A DNA stretch of 8,752 nucleotides. Origin: an uncultured Holosporaceae bacterium (GTDB lineage: Bacteria; Pseudomonadota; Alphaproteobacteria; CAISOG01). The notes under the pieces are model-generated. The model saw only the letters and a list, made by a program, of their open reading frames with translations. It was not told the DNA's origin and made no database searches. Shown piece by piece: positions 7,701-8,752 of this stretch (position 1 is the first letter of the stretch; each line of letters starts with the position of its first letter). Location of the stretch: assembly GCA_903887035.1 (NCBI GenBank), contig CAISOG010000073.1:1-8752 (forward strand). The letters are read 5' to 3'. A program made the position numbers and the translations under genes.

Positions 7701-7707
7701 AAAGGAG
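7701..7707 (+). promoter_or_regulatory. strong ribosome binding site of the pilin-like gene
   Basis: AAAGGAG ends 6 bases before the ATG at 7714 and fixes that start. It is much stronger than the sites in front of the kdp genes, suggesting high expression. Confidence 0.8.
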
Positions 7708-7713
7708 TCAGAA

Positions 7714-8556
7714 ATGACAAATTTTATTCAAACACGGTCTTTTGACCAAAGAAATGGCCAGGGGGGCTTTGCCATCGGGCTTATCCTGCTGGTCGTTCTA
7801 TTAATCGCGGTTATCGTTGGCGCCATCGCCATTGCTTCACGTTCCAGCAGCAACTCTGGTACACAGGAAAAAGATCGGGTGGCCGCCTCCAGCTTGCTGA
7901 ATCAGGCGCAAACTGTTCATAATGCCTTTACCCGCGCAACCCAGGGGGGCGGTTTTGGCGCTAACTTTGTTTATATGGCCTACGATACTGATACGAATAG
8001 AAACCTTGTAACCGACCAAGCAAATCTGGTTGGCTCCAGAGGTTATCTGTCGGTTCCACAAATTAACACACAAGCGTACAACCGTGGGGTGTGCCCAAAC
8101 AACCCGACGGATACAGCCGTCAACTGTCAAATGTGGCTAACCAGAGTTGATTTAAACCACCCAAGCACGGATGACAGCACAACGGTTTACACCAAGCCTT
8201 TAACAGATCCTGTTGCCCAGCAAGTTAACGCGGTGCTTTGGCAAACCGCAACCAACCTTGCTGTTCCTGTGCTAGGCAACTCACTTAACCCAGATGTGGC
8301 GACTACATGGGGTAAGTCAGCACGATCAAGCACAACAGCTGTTGGCACAGAAACTAATATAGTTGCTTTAGACGCTAACCCAACTGTTGCCTTAACCGCA
8401 TTTACCAACAGATATGATTTGGCCACAACCAATAGTATCGGCGTTGCTAACAGCAACCTACCAAGCATCAACGGTTCCATTCGTCCAGAGGGCGCGTTTG
8501 TATCAACCGCTGCTGCCACAGGCAACGTGTACTACCGCGTTCTTGACAACCTATAG
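7714..8556 (+). CDS. prepilin-like secreted or surface protein without Glu+5
   Basis: This 280-residue protein resembles a type IV pilin or pseudopilin only at its N-terminus. A short charged leader ends in Gly17-Gly18 before Phe19, then comes a 23-residue hydrophobic helix (FAIGLILLVVLLIAVIVGA and on, 19-41) and an Arg/Ser-rich edge, followed by an amphipathic-looking stretch (55-72). This arrangement would suit cleavage after Gly18 by prepilin peptidase. The conserved Glu at mature position 5 is replaced by Leu23, which is unusual for major pilins. The rest is rich in Thr, Asn, Ser and Ala, with one cysteine pair (127 and 138) that could form a loop-closing disulfide. I recognise no further domain. 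The gene is visibly AT-richer than the kdp genes, has its own strong ribosome binding site and ends in a hairpin terminator, so it is probably monocistronic. It could instead be a membrane-anchored extracytoplasmic protein that is never processed. Confidence 0.82.
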   Translation: MTNFIQTRSFDQRNGQGGFAIGLILLVVLLIAVIVGAIAIASRSSSNSGTQEKDRVAASSLLNQAQTVHNAFTRATQGGGFGANFVYMAYDTDTNRNLVTDQANLVGSRGYLSVPQINTQAYNRGVCPNNPTDTAVNCQMWLTRVDLNHPSTDDSTTVYTKPLTDPVAQQVNAVLWQTATNLAVPVLGNSLNPDVATTWGKSARSSTTAVGTETNIVALDANPTVALTAFTNRYDLATTNSIGVANSNLPSINGSIRPEGAFVSTAAATGNVYYRVLDNL

Positions 8557-8572
8557 GTTATAGGTCGCTGGG

Positions 8573-8619
8573 CAGGGCGGGGGATGGCTTAACGGCTGTT
8601 CCCCGCCCTGTTTGGTTTG
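8573..8619 (+). terminator. rho-independent terminator after the pilin-like gene
   Basis: A perfect 10-bp GC-rich stem, CAGGGCGGGG (8573-8582) with CCCCGCCCTG (8601-8610), encloses an 18-base loop and is followed by TTTGGTTTG. It starts 17 bases after the stop codon. The T tract is interrupted, so termination may be incomplete. Confidence 0.75.
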
Positions 8620-8652
8620 TAACCGTTGCAATGGGATCAAGGTTTTTGGGAT

Positions 8653-8682
8653 TTGAGAAAAGTTTTAAGAAAATTTTAAAAT
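8653..8682 (+). promoter_or_regulatory. sigma70-like promoter for a gene beyond the right edge
   Basis: TTGAGA (8653-8658) and TAAAAT (8677-8682) each match the consensus at 5 of 6 positions and are 18 bases apart, in an AT-rich stretch just after the terminator. Transcription would start near 8690, giving a leader of about 60 bases before the predicted downstream start. Confidence 0.5.
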
Positions 8683-8740
8683 GAGCCCGTCATCAATGAC
8701 ATTAAACTTTACCGTAACATCTTTGGTCTAAGCTGAAGCC

Positions 8741-8746
8741 AGAGGA
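8741..8746 (+). promoter_or_regulatory. ribosome binding site at the right edge
   Basis: AGAGGA is followed by ATTGAA and then the window ends. The spacing predicts a start codon at or just after position 8753, so a plus-strand gene probably begins immediately outside the window. Confidence 0.45.
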
Positions 8747-8752
8747 ATTGAA

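Larger units (their letters stand above)
7202..7713. other. intergenic region between divergent kdpB and pilin-like gene; no kdpA
   Basis: This half-kilobase contains no credible gene. kdpA, usually the gene before kdpB and well over 500 codons long, is absent in every frame. It holds several inverted TGTCAT-ended repeats, GC-rich hairpins, a perfect TATAAT box facing kdpB, and near 7700 the leader and ribosome binding site of the pilin-like gene. A 73-codon open frame at 7428-7649 runs straight through the repeat and is taken as chance. Confidence 0.8.

Noticed and set aside
8689..8700. GTCAT/ATGAC inverted pair as an operator or terminator
   Set aside because: It has a 5-bp stem with a 2-base loop and no other supporting feature; it is likely chance.

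Overview
The window looks like Gram-negative chromosomal DNA, probably from an alphaproteobacterium. The grounds are moderate: the Kdp protein sequences, a moderately GC-rich coding bias, and TGTCAT-ended palindromic intergenic repeats of a kind common in that class. No rRNA or tRNA is present to fix the lineage.

From the right, the minus strand carries a kdp potassium-transport cluster in the order kdpB, kdpC, kdpD. It is followed by a PAS-containing hybrid histidine kinase that runs off the left edge. kdpB and kdpC are 2 bases apart, while kdpC-kdpD and kdpD-kinase are separated by short gaps, so all four genes could be one transcription unit. Three departures from a textbook kdpFABCDE operon stand out. 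kdpA, normally directly upstream of kdpB, is not there. KdpD ends after its GAF-like region and lacks the whole HisKA/HATPase catalytic core. The next gene supplies a complete kinase core with its own membrane anchor and two PAS domains, but its visible receiver-like domain has lost the acidic and phospho-acceptor residues. No kdpE-type response regulator is visible.

Between kdpB and the rightmost gene lies about 0.5 kb of non-coding DNA packed with inverted, hairpin-forming repeats. One pair of arms differs almost only by compensatory base-pair changes. This is where kdpA would be expected, so the repeats may mark a rearrangement point.

To the right, on the plus strand, is a visibly AT-richer gene for a 280-residue protein with a prepilin-like N-terminus (Gly-Gly|Phe followed by a hydrophobic helix) but no Glu at position +5. 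It has a strong ribosome binding site and is followed by a hairpin terminator. The last 140 bases hold a good sigma70-like promoter and a Shine-Dalgarno sequence placed so that another gene should start just past the right edge.
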